The notes under the pieces: generated by a model
What the model was told of the DNA's origin: nothing
What the model saw: the letters and a program-made list of their open reading frames with translations, nothing else
Databases searched by the model: none
Part shown: piece after piece, positions 15,704-24,203 of the stretch
Position numbering within the stretch: the stretch's first letter is position 1
How the letters are laid out: each line of letters begins with the position of its first letter
DNA from: Chryseosolibacter sp964438975
Lineage (GTDB): Bacteria > Bacteroidota > Bacteroidia > Cytophagales > Cyclobacteriaceae
DNA length: 64,000 nucleotides
Direction: 5' to 3'
Assembly (NCBI GenBank): GCA_964438975.1
Contig: CAYTMU010000004.1
Span: 1-64,000, forward strand
Translations under genes and position numbers: made by a program

Positions 15704-16447
15704 TTACAAGCAGCATACCTCGTCGCGTTCTGGCGGCTTTAAATAGAACGCTTGCGTGAGCGCCTGGTACTCCTCACTCCAAACGTTTTTTTCTTCATAT
15801 AACAGCAATTCGCATTGATCCCGTGTTGTCTTTTTACGGGAGAATTCGATCAGCAACCGCTCGGGTGATTTACCCCGTCGGGTGCGGAAGACGCAAACTC
15901 TTGCCACGAAAAGATCACGCATTTCGGCACGGCGCATAAAGTCCTGACCTTCGACATAAGGCAGCACAACGGCAAACCGCCCGTCCGTTGCCAGCAGGCG
16001 GATCGCACCGTCGAGCAGGTCGTCAAACGATAACACGTGCGCATGCCGCGCCAGGCTTCTACGCTTGTCAGGAGGACGCAAACTGTCGACAAAGAAGGGG
16101 GGATTACTGACGATGAGATCATAACGCTCGCGTGGAAAATACTCCTGCAGCGCAGTCAGATGAACCTCCGTTCGGGATGGCCACGGTGATTGGAGAATAT
16201 TGTCCCGCGCCTGCTGTGCTTCCTCTTCACCGATGTCGATCGCATCAATATGCACGTGTTTACCGGATCGTTGTGCAAGCATCAAAGCGATTATACCGCA
16301 TCCCGTGCCGATGTCCAGGAAGCGCATGTCACACTCGTGAATGGCTGCCCAACTACCCAGCAATACCGCATCGGTGCCGACCTTGTGCGCGCACCGATGG
16401 TCTGAAATCGAGAATTGTTTGAACTGAAACGGTTTGGGTTCTCTCAC
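15704..16447 (-). CDS. trmN6: tRNA1(Val) (adenine(37)-N6)-methyltransferase-like protein
   Basis: From GTG 16447 the protein has 247 residues and begins REPKPFQFKQFSISDHRCAHK, the exact layout of YfiC/TrmN6 starts. It carries the SAM-binding LDIGTGCGIIALMLAQR near 45-60 and the N6-adenine catalytic motif NPPF near 115-118. The enzyme methylates A37 of tRNA-Val. The GTG start is supported by the -7 element TATTTTTG ending four bases upstream, so the longer reading from an upstream ATG would begin inside the promoter. It is a stand-alone gene. Confidence 0.88.
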   Translation of the reverse strand: MREPKPFQFKQFSISDHRCAHKVGTDAVLLGSWAAIHECDMRFLDIGTGCGIIALMLAQRSGKHVHIDAIDIGEEEAQQARDNILQSPWPSRTEVHLTALQEYFPRERYDLIVSNPPFFVDSLRPPDKRRSLARHAHVLSFDDLLDGAIRLLATDGRFAVVLPYVEGQDFMRRAEMRDLFVARVCVFRTRRGKSPERLLIEFSRKKTTRDQCELLLYEEKNVWSEEYQALTQAFYLKPPERDEVCCL

Positions 16448-16451
16448 TGCA

Positions 16452-16459
16452 CAAAAATA
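16452..16459 (-). promoter_or_regulatory. -7 element TATTTTTG directly before the trmN6 GTG start
   Basis: An exact TAnnTTTG match on the minus strand is followed by TGCA and then the GTG. Transcription would start at or beside the start codon, which both selects the GTG as start and implies a leaderless mRNA. No convincing TTTG is at the usual distance upstream. Confidence 0.5.
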
Positions 16460-16561
16460 ACCTGGTATTATCAACTTTTCGGCTGACCTTATTCCGGTAT
16501 ATTTATTTTATTTGTTGCCGGAGCTGCAGAGACTCAATTTTTCACCATTGTTCAAGAGCGC

Positions 16562-17563
16562 ATGTCACAGAAGATCAGATGGGGAATTCTCGGATGCGGG
16601 AAGATAGCCCGCAAATTCGCCAGCGACCTCAGACTCGTCGACGACGCCGAACTGACGGCCATCGCATCGCGGAGTCCGTCGCGACTCGATGAATTTGCGA
16701 AGGAGTATAATCCAGCTTTTGCATTCGATACATACGAGCAATTGGTGGCGTGTGGTGATGTTGACGTGATCTATGTCGCCACGCCCCATGGGTTGCACTA
16801 CGAGCACGTCATGCTATGCCTGAGGTCTGGAAAGGCGGTGTTGTGTGAAAAAGCATTTGCCTTGAATCTTGCGCAGGCGCGGGAGATGATTGACCTCGCC
16901 CGCCGTGAGAAGATATTTGTCATGGAAGCGTTCTGGACGAAGTTTCTTCCGCAGTATCAGGCGGTGATGAATATCATTGAATCAGGTACGATCGGATTGG
17001 TGAAGATGATACAGGCTGACTTCGGTTTCCGCGCACCTGATATGCCTGCACAGCGGTTGCACGATCCGCTGTTAGGAGGGGGCTCGCTTTTGGACATCGG
17101 GATCTATCCGGTATTCATTGCGCAATCGATCCTCGGAAAGCCGACGCAGGTTCACGCGTTCATCACCCCGTTCGACAGCGGTGTCGACGAACAATGCGTG
17201 ATCACTATGAAGTTTCCCGGTGGCGCGCTAGCTGTGTTGTCGTCGACGTTTGCGGCGGATACACCTGTGGAGGCCTTGATCGCTGGCACAAAGGGACGTG
17301 TTGTCATGCGAAACAGGTTTCACAATGCACTGGCAACAGTCGAGCTGGTTTCCGGACAAGATGACGTCCGATCGATAGATGTTCACCGCGAGAATGGATT
17401 TGGATATCAGTTCGAGGCGAGGCATGTAAGTGAATGCCTGAGGAAAGGACTGACGGAAAGCCCCGTGATGACACACGCCGATACCCTGATGTTGATGGAA
17501 ACGCTGGATCGGGTCAGGAAGAGCTGTGATGTGAGGTATGGGGTGGATGGGTTGGAGGTTTAG
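16562..17563 (+). CDS. Gfo/Idh/MocA-family oxidoreductase
   Basis: The 333-residue protein begins with an NAD(P)-binding Rossmann fold (WGILGCGKIARKFASDL near 7-23), has the family EKAFALN segment (usually EKP) near 97-103, and a C-terminal alpha/beta domain with the catalytic-region DIGIYPVFIAQSILG near 178-192. It most resembles the dimeric dihydrodiol dehydrogenase/glucose-fructose oxidoreductase branch. It has no signal peptide, so it acts in the cytoplasm on a sugar or cyclitol-like substrate. A heptamer-repeat array starts immediately after its stop. Confidence 0.88.
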   Translation: MSQKIRWGILGCGKIARKFASDLRLVDDAELTAIASRSPSRLDEFAKEYNPAFAFDTYEQLVACGDVDVIYVATPHGLHYEHVMLCLRSGKAVLCEKAFALNLAQAREMIDLARREKIFVMEAFWTKFLPQYQAVMNIIESGTIGLVKMIQADFGFRAPDMPAQRLHDPLLGGGSLLDIGIYPVFIAQSILGKPTQVHAFITPFDSGVDEQCVITMKFPGGALAVLSSTFAADTPVEALIAGTKGRVVMRNRFHNALATVELVSGQDDVRSIDVHRENGFGYQFEARHVSECLRKGLTESPVMTHADTLMLMETLDRVRKSCDVRYGVDGLEV

Positions 17564-17591
17564 GGTTCAAAGTTTAAGGTTTAAAATTTAA
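17564..17591 (+). repeat. heptamer array RRTTYAA, plus orientation
   Basis: Four consecutive 7-base units GGTTCAA, AGTTTAA, GGTTTAA and AATTTAA start right after the stop of the oxidoreductase gene, and a degenerate fifth unit runs into the cupin start. The same heptamers appear in the opposite orientation at 18116-18150. Confidence 0.8.
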
Positions 17592-17595
17592 GGTT

Positions 17596-18111
17596 ATGGA
17601 GGTTGTAACGTTGGTGGGGGATAGGGCTGAGTTGTTTGGGGAGGTCGAGGCGTATCTGCAAAGGAAAGGATATATCGTGGTCGCGCGTGACTTCGATCGG
17701 CCTTGGGGGGGGTTCTTCGTACTTGACGAAAGCCAGGTGCGAAAATTCGGCGAGGAGTTTTTTCCGGGTATTGAGATAGCGTTGCCGGCCAACACAAATG
17801 GCAAGCTCAGTCCAAAGATCCTGATGGTTCAACCCGGCAAGAGGCTGTCGTGGCAGTATCACCATCGTCGTTCCGAAATATGGAAACTTGTGGCCGGTAT
17901 CGCTGGCGTTGTGACAAGCGGCACCGACGAAGAAGGCAATGTCCAGGCCCTCCATCCCGGCGATATCATCCGTTTGGAAAAAGGCGAACGCCATCGCCTG
18001 GTCGGCCTCGACGGCTGGGGCATGGTAGCAGAAATCTGGCAGCATACGGACACCGAACACCCATCCGATGAGGATGATATTGTGAGAGTTCAAGATGATT
18101 TTGGGCGGTGA
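17596..18111 (+). CDS. cupin protein like the C-terminal domain of type II phosphomannose isomerase
   Basis: The 171-residue protein begins with a short extra region and then shows the type II phosphomannose isomerase cupin pattern: DRPWGGF near 34-40, the metal-binding HHRRSEIW near 92-99, and GDIIRLEKGERHRLVG near 121-136, followed by WQHTDTEHPSDEDDIVRVQDDFGR-like ending. Metal ligands are the paired His, a Glu and the later His. It lacks a nucleotidyltransferase domain, so it is probably a stand-alone sugar-phosphate isomerase or a sugar-binding cupin. It lies between two inverted heptamer arrays, and its ATG is part of the last degenerate unit of the first array. Confidence 0.8.
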   Translation: MEVVTLVGDRAELFGEVEAYLQRKGYIVVARDFDRPWGGFFVLDESQVRKFGEEFFPGIEIALPANTNGKLSPKILMVQPGKRLSWQYHHRRSEIWKLVAGIAGVVTSGTDEEGNVQALHPGDIIRLEKGERHRLVGLDGWGMVAEIWQHTDTEHPSDEDDIVRVQDDFGR

Positions 18112-18115
18112 TGCT

Positions 18116-18150
18116 TTGAACCTTAAACCTTAAACTTTGAACCCTGAACC
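18116..18150 (-). repeat. heptamer array RRTTYAA, minus orientation
   Basis: Read on the minus strand the units are GGTTCAG, GGTTCAA, AGTTTAA, GGTTTAA and GGTTCAA. The array overlaps the end of the minus-strand gene at 18123 and supplies its last residues (VQGSKFKV and the stop). It forms a long-distance inverted repeat with the array at 17564. Confidence 0.8.
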
Positions 18151-18911
18151 CCGATCCCGAAAAGCGCGAAGTCATATTTCACCGGATCCGCAGGGTCGAG
18201 TTTCCGCAGGTTATCGGTGAGTTCCAGTGCTGTTTGCCAGTCGGTCTGCTTCCGCCGGATGAGTCTCAGCTTCCGGCCGACGCGGTCAACATGAACGTCG
18301 CAAGGGCAAACGAGTTGTGCCGGTGAGATCTTGTTCCATAAGCCGAAATCGACACCGCTCTCATCCCGCCGTACCATCCAGCGCAGATACATATTGATTC
18401 GCTTGCAAGTGCTTTTTCGCGCAGGTGTCGGAAGGTGTTTTCGCGTTCGATTCGGATGGTCGTCCAGGCTAAAGAACAACTGATGAAATTCCGCAAGACC
18501 CCTTTCGGTCGTCGGGTCGTCGGTGGCTACCGCAAATGCGTCCTCGAGCGATTCGCTGCGTCGGTACAGGAATCGCAAAGCCTCGATAAAGTATAAGGCG
18601 TCGGTGCCGTTGAACGTGCGATGACGAAAACCGGCAAAAGGCTTCAGATCTTTCTCCGTGTGATGAAGGATGAAGTTGTGGGGATCATTCTCCATCCAAC
18701 TGATCAGTTCGCGACATTTGCGAATGATGACAGGTCGCTGGCCCCATGCCAGGAGCGCGGCGAAGAACCCGGCGATCTCAATGTCCTGCTTTTTTGAGAA
18801 TAGATGCGGTATACAGATCGGATCATTGTGAATAAAATCCGGTGTATTATACAGTGCTGCCTTTTCGTCCAGAAAGTCTTTGAGGTCTTCGATCCGTCTC
18901 CTTTGTCGCAT
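18123..18911 (-). CDS. TIGR02757/DUF2400-type protein
   Basis: The 262-residue protein contains the segments DPICIPHLFSKKQDIEIAGF near 31-50, FFAALLAWGQR, FRHRTFNGTDALYF and RINMYLRWMVRRDESGVDFG near 170-190, which I recognise as the TIGR02757 family common in Bacteroidota and spirochaetes. A CPCDVHVDRVGRKL segment near 207-220 resembles the helix-hairpin-helix/Fe-S end of DNA glycosylase relatives, so a DNA-repair-type role is possible but unproven. Its last eight residues are encoded by heptamer repeats, which probably replaced or extended the original end. Confidence 0.78.
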   Translation of the reverse strand: MRQRRRIEDLKDFLDEKAALYNTPDFIHNDPICIPHLFSKKQDIEIAGFFAALLAWGQRPVIIRKCRELISWMENDPHNFILHHTEKDLKPFAGFRHRTFNGTDALYFIEALRFLYRRSESLEDAFAVATDDPTTERGLAEFHQLFFSLDDHPNRTRKHLPTPARKSTCKRINMYLRWMVRRDESGVDFGLWNKISPAQLVCPCDVHVDRVGRKLRLIRRKQTDWQTALELTDNLRKLDPADPVKYDFALFGIGVQGSKFKV

Positions 18912-18951
18912 CTTAAAGTTGAAAACGATATCACTATTCAGAGAGAAGCGT

Positions 18952-20343
18952 TCATGCCTTCTTCCACGGTCCGGTAATCGCTACGGTTAATCCCGCGCTC
19001 TGAATGTTGACAAAATACGTTTCGCCGGAAGGCGAGAACACTCCCCCGGCGAACTCGCTTTTGTATCCGACGTTTTCCGCGAGTTTGTAATATTCACCGG
19101 CAGGGGTTATGCCGACGAGGAATGGGTGTGACGCATCTTCACAAAGCACCACATCTCCCCAGGGTGCGACCGTGAGGTTATCGCAGTTTTTCAGTATCTC
19201 TTTATCCGGGGATTCCGCGAATAGTTCGAGTTTGCCCGGAGAATTCATCTCGGCGGGCGTTCCTTCCGCGCTGCCGGGTATGTAGCGGAAGACCTGACCA
19301 TTTTGAAGAGGGCCCCCGTTAGTACAGGCAAAGTAAACCTCGTTGTTTCCGTACCACATCCCTTCCCCCCGTGCAAAGACTGCCGCGCCTTTGTTGAATC
19401 CCTGGTAGCGCAGATCGTCTTCCGGCGATTCTACGTTTTCGATATCGATCCATTCGACTTCCCTCGGTTGTCGCAATGGGAACTTCGCGGAATCGAGGCT
19501 GTCCCAGTTTCGGGTGTCGACTCCCTTTTGTTGCCGGACTGCCAACGCTTGCAGCTTTCCTCCCTTGAGCAGTTTGCCAGGTTTGTTGGGGATAAACCGG
19601 TAGATAAGACTGTCACCTCGGTCTTCCGTCAGGTAGACGATTCCTGTTCGCGGGTCAACAGCTACCGCCTCGTGGTTGAACCGGCCCATTGCGCGAATGG
19701 GTTCAGGATTTGCCAGCCGGATCCTCTCGGAAGCCGGTACTTCGAAAACATAGCCGTGATCTTTTTCGGTGGTGCCGTCAAAAGCGCCCGCTTTGAATGT
19801 CGCTTCTTCACATGTGAGCCACGAATTCCAGGGTGTTGGTCCTCCCGCACAGTTGCGAGCGGTACCGGCCAGACTCAGAAACTCCTTTTCGATCTGTCCT
19901 GTCTTTGGGTTATAAACAAACGTTGTCGTTCCGCCGAGTGAGGGAGCTTTGGAGTTCCCGTAGTCATAAAACTTCTTCGCCGGTACCCGGCTCAACAATT
20001 CGTTGTTCTCACCAAACGGTCCGTTCTTGTACCGGTCGGGGTTATTCTCATGATTGCGCACCACGATCACTCTTCCTTTTTTTCCCCTGAACGCTGCCAT
20101 TCCATCCGGTACGCCAGGGACCAGGAGACCATCGTCCATTGTATTGCCCTGGCGGCTGATAATGCTGTACCGAAACCCCTGAGGTAAATTCAGGATACCG
20201 TTCGGATCATTTATCAGTGGCCCGTACCCGATCGCCGATTTGAGTGTTGCCGCTTGTGCAGGCTTCTGGGTCCACAGGCTCAGGCCCATGAATCCCAGGG
20301 TAGCAATTCCGCTAACCTTGATAAAGTCTCTCCTTGATGTCAT
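18952..20343 (-). CDS. Tat-exported PhoX-type phosphatase (DUF839)
   Basis: The 463-residue protein starts with a twin-arginine signal (SRRDFIK at 3-9, then GIATLGFMGLSLW and AQA cleavage near 31). The body is a PhoX-like beta-propeller: RVIVVRNHENNPDRY, GGTTTFVYNPKTG, SLAGTARNCAGGPTPWNSWLTCEE, GRFNHEAVAVDPRTGIVYLTEDR and FARGEGMWYGNNEVYFACTNGG carry the calcium- and iron-binding Glu and Cys residues. PhoX enzymes are calcium- and iron-dependent phosphomonoesterases in the periplasm. The gene is alone; a -7-like TAGTTTTA lies about 30 bases upstream. Function on phosphate esters follows from the family only. Confidence 0.82.
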   Translation of the reverse strand: MTSRRDFIKVSGIATLGFMGLSLWTQKPAQAATLKSAIGYGPLINDPNGILNLPQGFRYSIISRQGNTMDDGLLVPGVPDGMAAFRGKKGRVIVVRNHENNPDRYKNGPFGENNELLSRVPAKKFYDYGNSKAPSLGGTTTFVYNPKTGQIEKEFLSLAGTARNCAGGPTPWNSWLTCEEATFKAGAFDGTTEKDHGYVFEVPASERIRLANPEPIRAMGRFNHEAVAVDPRTGIVYLTEDRGDSLIYRFIPNKPGKLLKGGKLQALAVRQQKGVDTRNWDSLDSAKFPLRQPREVEWIDIENVESPEDDLRYQGFNKGAAVFARGEGMWYGNNEVYFACTNGGPLQNGQVFRYIPGSAEGTPAEMNSPGKLELFAESPDKEILKNCDNLTVAPWGDVVLCEDASHPFLVGITPAGEYYKLAENVGYKSEFAGGVFSPSGETYFVNIQSAGLTVAITGPWKKA

Positions 20344-20626
20344 GCGAAAACAGTTTTCCTTTAAGGTCCCTAAAACTATCGAATATAGATGATCAACCGA
20401 CTGTCCTTTTCCGTCTCAAAAGTCCGACAATCCGAAAATCTTCCGCTTTTGCTGCGGAAATATCTACCGCTGTTGTGGAAAATTCCTACAAGCTTACAGC
20501 GACCTTGACATCGGTCTGTAAATTATAGAACTGTTATCCAGCAAGTTATGAAACAGGCGGTCGTGCGGTATACCATTGGAGAATAGAAGGTGAAACAGTG
20601 ATATGTTCAACCAAAAATGTAAAATT

Positions 20627-21028
20627 ATGAAAAAGCTAATGTTAGCAGTGTGTTTGATGTTCGGCGGAGCCGCGCTCGTAAATGCACAAGATCAACCGAT
20701 TCCAGGTCAAAGTCAGACACAAGACCAGGATCAACAGCAGATCGCAGTAAGTGAACTTCCTGATAACGTAACATCAAAACTTGAAAGTTCGGATTACGCG
20801 GGCTGGACAGTAGGTAATGCCTTCAGGAAAATGGATGACTCCAATCAGGAGATGTATGTAATCGAGCTCAGACAAGGAACCGAAACCAAAAAGGTGAAGT
20901 TTGACCGCGATGGTAACGAGATCGACAAAGGAAAACGCGATAAATCAGGTAGCTCAAACTACCGCGATGATGCCGGCCAGATAGAAGAGCCAGCAACTCC
21001 GGAACAACCGAGACCTGATCAACGCTAA
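20627..21028 (+). CDS. small secreted PepSY-like protein
   Basis: From ATG 20627 the protein has 133 residues; an in-frame start eight codons earlier would put residues in front of the signal peptide MKKLMLAVCLMFGGAALVNA and is not preferred. The mature region has a Gln/Asp-rich linker, then a domain ELPDNVTSKLESSDYAGWTV ... MYVIELRQGTETKKVKFDRDGNEID of the PepSY-like/BLIP-like type common in Bacteroidota secreted proteins, and a charged, Pro-rich tail. Function unknown; such domains are thought to bind peptides or inhibit enzymes. A strong terminator follows. Confidence 0.75.
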   Translation: MKKLMLAVCLMFGGAALVNAQDQPIPGQSQTQDQDQQQIAVSELPDNVTSKLESSDYAGWTVGNAFRKMDDSNQEMYVIELRQGTETKKVKFDRDGNEIDKGKRDKSGSSNYRDDAGQIEEPATPEQPRPDQR

Positions 21029-21117
21029 TTAACTGTAAGGTTTCAATGACAGGTCCACTGTGCAATGGAATCTGACAGACAAATCGTTCGGGCGACTAAA
21101 TAGTGGCTGAACATAGG

Positions 21118-21146
21118 AAGGTGTCGCGCAAGCGGCACCTTTTTTC
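21118..21146 (+). terminator. Rho-independent terminator after the PepSY-like gene
   Basis: AAGGTGTCGC and GCGGCACCTT pair (one G-U) around the loop GCAA and are followed by six T. Confidence 0.85.
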
Positions 21147-21210
21147 GTTGGCGGATTCTACCCCTTCAATTAAATTATTGTAATAAGCGCATCAGTGGCT
21201 TCAAAATCTT

Positions 21211-21218
21211 TAATTTTG
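21211..21218 (+). promoter_or_regulatory. -7 element TAATTTTG seven bases before the FAD/Fe-S gene
   Basis: An exact TAnnTTTG match is followed by AGCCGCT and the ATG. With the usual distance to the transcription start, the mRNA would have almost no leader. No TTG at the standard distance is seen. Confidence 0.45.
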
Positions 21219-21225
21219 AGCCGCT

Positions 21226-24201
21226 ATGGACTTCCGTGTATTAAAGGAATCACTTGAAGGTGAATTATTTACAGACGGAACGACACGGAGACTTTACGCC
21301 ACGGACGCCTCTGCCTACCGCGAAATTCCCCTCGCCGTTGCCTTTCCCCGATCGGGCGATGATATTGCTCGCCTCATTCGATTTGCGTCTGAACACAAAA
21401 CTTCGCTAATACCGCGAACGGCTGGAACATCACTGGCCGGTCAGGTTGTCGGTGGAGGAATCATCGTCGACGTCTCCAAATATTTTGGAAAGATACTCGA
21501 GATCAATACAGATGAACGCTGGGCGATCGTACAACCTGGAATCGTTCGCGATGATCTTAATTACCATTTGAAACCGTATGGTTTTTATTTTGCTCCGGAG
21601 ACATCTACTGCCAATCGCGCGATGATCGGTGGAATGATCGGGAATAATTCCTGCGGATCGAACTCAGTTGTATTCGGCAGTACGCGCGAACATCTGCTGG
21701 AGGTTGAAGCGTATCTGTCGGATGGATCCAAAGTGCAGTTTAGTGCTATCTCCAAAGACGAATATCTCGAACGTGTCAATAACGACAGCGAGGTACTTCA
21801 GGACAGATTGTACAAGCACATCTACGGAATGTTGTCGGACGCTGATAATGTGCAGGAGATCGAGGCACAGTTTCCAAAGGATTCAATCCATCGCCGTAAC
21901 ACCGGGTACGCCATCGACTTACTGGCTAGGATGGAACCGTTTAATCCCGGTGGTCAGCCTTTTAACTTCTGTTCGCTGATTGCCGGATCGGAGGGCACGC
22001 TCGCGTTCATCACATCTGCCAAGGTGCGGCTCACGCCTTTGGAGCCGCCGCATAAGAAGCTGATCTGCATTCATTGCAGCAGCATTGACGAGGCTCTTCG
22101 GGCAAATTTGGTGGCGTTGAAGCACCAGCCCTCAGCGGTTGAGTTAATGGACCATTACATCTTTGAAGCGACCAAGCGTAATATTACGCAGGCGGCCAAC
22201 AGGTTTTTCATCCAGGGAGATCCCCAGGCTATTCTCGTGGCAGAGCTCACCCGAAGCAGTGAGGAGCAGGCAGCGGCCGACGCACAGGCGTTGATCGAAG
22301 AACTCAGAAGCCTGGAAATGGGATATTCATGGCCAGTCGTCAGCGGCGATGATATCAAGAAAGTCTGGAGCCTGCGCAAAGCTGGCCTTGGACTTTTGTC
22401 GAACGTGCCGGGTGATGCCAAACCCGTCCCGGTGATAGAAGACACTGCCGTCGATGTGACGGACCTTCCCGACTATATAGCCGAATTTGGTGAGATACTT
22501 GAGAAGCACGGGTTATACAGTGTGCACTATGCCCACGCCGGGTCCGGGGAGCTCCACCTCCGTCCGATTATCGACCTCAAGACTTCCAAAGGTGTAGAGC
22601 TGTTCCGGACGATCGCCGAGGAAACGGCAGCCCTTGTCAAGAAATATCGCGGGTCTCTTTCGGGTGAGCACGGCGACGGTCGACTGCGCGGAGAATTTAT
22701 ACCGCTGATGATCGGTGAGCGCAACTATCGGCTGATCAAGGACCTCAAGGCTGTCTGGGATCCGGGCAACATATTCAATCCCGGTAAGATTGTGGACACT
22801 CCTCCGATGGACACACATCTTCGTTTTGATCGCGACCAGTCGACAAAGCAATTCGATACGATACTCGATTTCTCAGCCAACCACGGAATACTCCGCGCTG
22901 CGGAGCAATGCAACGGATCAGGTGACTGCCGCAAGACGGAACTCAGCGGAGGTACGATGTGTCCCAGCTACATGGCGACACGCCACGAAAAAGATACGAC
23001 GCGAGCCCGGGCCAATATTTTGCGGGAGATGATTACGCGGTCCGACAAGCAGAATCCATTTGCCCACGAAGAGATCGCAGAAGTCATGGATCTCTGTATT
23101 AGCTGCAAGGGCTGTAAGTCGGAGTGTCCATCCAATGTCGACTTGGCCAAGCTAAAGCAGGAATGGCAGCATCAGTATTACAAAGCGAACGGAGTTCCCT
23201 TTCGAAGTCGGCTCATCGGAAATTTTGCACTGGGTATGCGGCTTGCCTATGCGATGCCTTGGGCTTATAATTTTGTTTTCGGCAATAGAACATTGGGCAA
23301 TCTTGCAAAACGGATAATCGGTTTTGCGAAGGACCGGAGTATGCCGCACATCTCGCCTACCAGTTGGCGGCAATGGTTTCACAAGGAATTCAGGCCAACG
23401 ACCACCGATCCGGCACGGATGGTTTACTTGTTTATCGATGAGTTGCTGAATTACAACGAGGCAGAGATTGGGATTACAACGGTGAAGCTGCTGGATCGAT
23501 TGGGCTACGGTATCAAGGTACTGAACCACGGCGAATCCGGCAGGAGTTTCCTGTCAAAAGGCTTGCTGCTTCCGGCCCGTCGGCTGGCGAAACGGAATGT
23601 GACGCTGTTTAAAGATCATATCACGGAGGAGACACCATTGGTAGGAGTGGAGCCCTCGGCCATATTAACTTTTCGCGACGAGTACCCAGACCTTTTACGC
23701 GGGGAGGAAAAGGCTGCTGCCGAGCGGATCGCCCGCCACACGCTGATGATCGAAGAGTTCCTCGCCCGTGAGCTCGAAGCTGGGCATATCACTCCCGAAC
23801 AGTTCCGCGACCAGGGTGTGTTGATCAAGTTGCACGGACATTGTCAGCAGAAAGCGTTGTCGACGCTTACTCACACAAAGAAAATTCTGACCCGGCTGGG
23901 CAACAACCAGGTCCACATCATTCCCTCAGGGTGCTGCGGTATGGCAGGCTCATTCGGTTACGAGCGTGAACACTTCGATCTGTCGATGCAGATTGGTGAA
24001 CTGGTGCTCTTTCCGGCCGTTAGGAAACTTTCCCCGGAGGTGATCATTGCGGCGCCCGGCACCAGTTGTCGTCACCAGGTCAAGGATGGCACAGGAAGAA
24101 AGGCGCTGCATCCGGTCGAGATTCTATGGAACAACCTCGCAGATCAACACGCAGTGCGTCGGACTACTGTGAACTCCGAACTTAGCGCGTTAAGACAGTA
24201 A
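21226..24201 (+). CDS. FAD-linked oxidase fused to an Fe-S (CCG-domain) module, D-2-hydroxyacid dehydrogenase type
   Basis: The 991-residue protein joins an FAD-binding PCMH domain (about 20-260, with PRTAGTSLAGQVVGGGIIVD), an FAD-oxidase C-terminal domain (about 270-530, SGEHGDGRLRGEF), two ferredoxin-type regions (CNGSGDCRKTE and CISCKGCKSECP near 628-640) and a C-terminal CCG domain (GHCQQKAL and SGCCGMAGSFGYE). This is the YdiJ/GlcD-GlcF-type fusion that oxidises D-2-hydroxyacids such as D-lactate or D-2-hydroxyglutarate and feeds electrons to the quinone pool. It has no signal peptide and probably sits at the inner membrane face. The next gene, a DUF1080 lipoprotein, begins two bases after its stop. 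Confidence 0.9.
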   Translation: MDFRVLKESLEGELFTDGTTRRLYATDASAYREIPLAVAFPRSGDDIARLIRFASEHKTSLIPRTAGTSLAGQVVGGGIIVDVSKYFGKILEINTDERWAIVQPGIVRDDLNYHLKPYGFYFAPETSTANRAMIGGMIGNNSCGSNSVVFGSTREHLLEVEAYLSDGSKVQFSAISKDEYLERVNNDSEVLQDRLYKHIYGMLSDADNVQEIEAQFPKDSIHRRNTGYAIDLLARMEPFNPGGQPFNFCSLIAGSEGTLAFITSAKVRLTPLEPPHKKLICIHCSSIDEALRANLVALKHQPSAVELMDHYIFEATKRNITQAANRFFIQGDPQAILVAELTRSSEEQAAADAQALIEELRSLEMGYSWPVVSGDDIKKVWSLRKAGLGLLSNVPGDAKPVPVIEDTAVDVTDLPDYIAEFGEILEKHGLYSVHYAHAGSGELHLRPIIDLKTSKGVELFRTIAEETAALVKKYRGSLSGEHGDGRLRGEFIPLMIGERNYRLIKDLKAVWDPGNIFNPGKIVDTPPMDTHLRFDRDQSTKQFDTILDFSANHGILRAAEQCNGSGDCRKTELSGGTMCPSYMATRHEKDTTRARANILREMITRSDKQNPFAHEEIAEVMDLCISCKGCKSECPSNVDLAKLKQEWQHQYYKANGVPFRSRLIGNFALGMRLAYAMPWAYNFVFGNRTLGNLAKRIIGFAKDRSMPHISPTSWRQWFHKEFRPTTTDPARMVYLFIDELLNYNEAEIGITTVKLLDRLGYGIKVLNHGESGRSFLSKGLLLPARRLAKRNVTLFKDHITEETPLVGVEPSAILTFRDEYPDLLRGEEKAAAERIARHTLMIEEFLARELEAGHITPEQFRDQGVLIKLHGHCQQKALSTLTHTKKILTRLGNNQVHIIPSGCCGMAGSFGYEREHFDLSMQIGELVLFPAVRKLSPEVIIAAPGTSCRHQVKDGTGRKALHPVEILWNNLADQHAVRRTTVNSELSALRQ

Positions 24202-24203
24202 TT

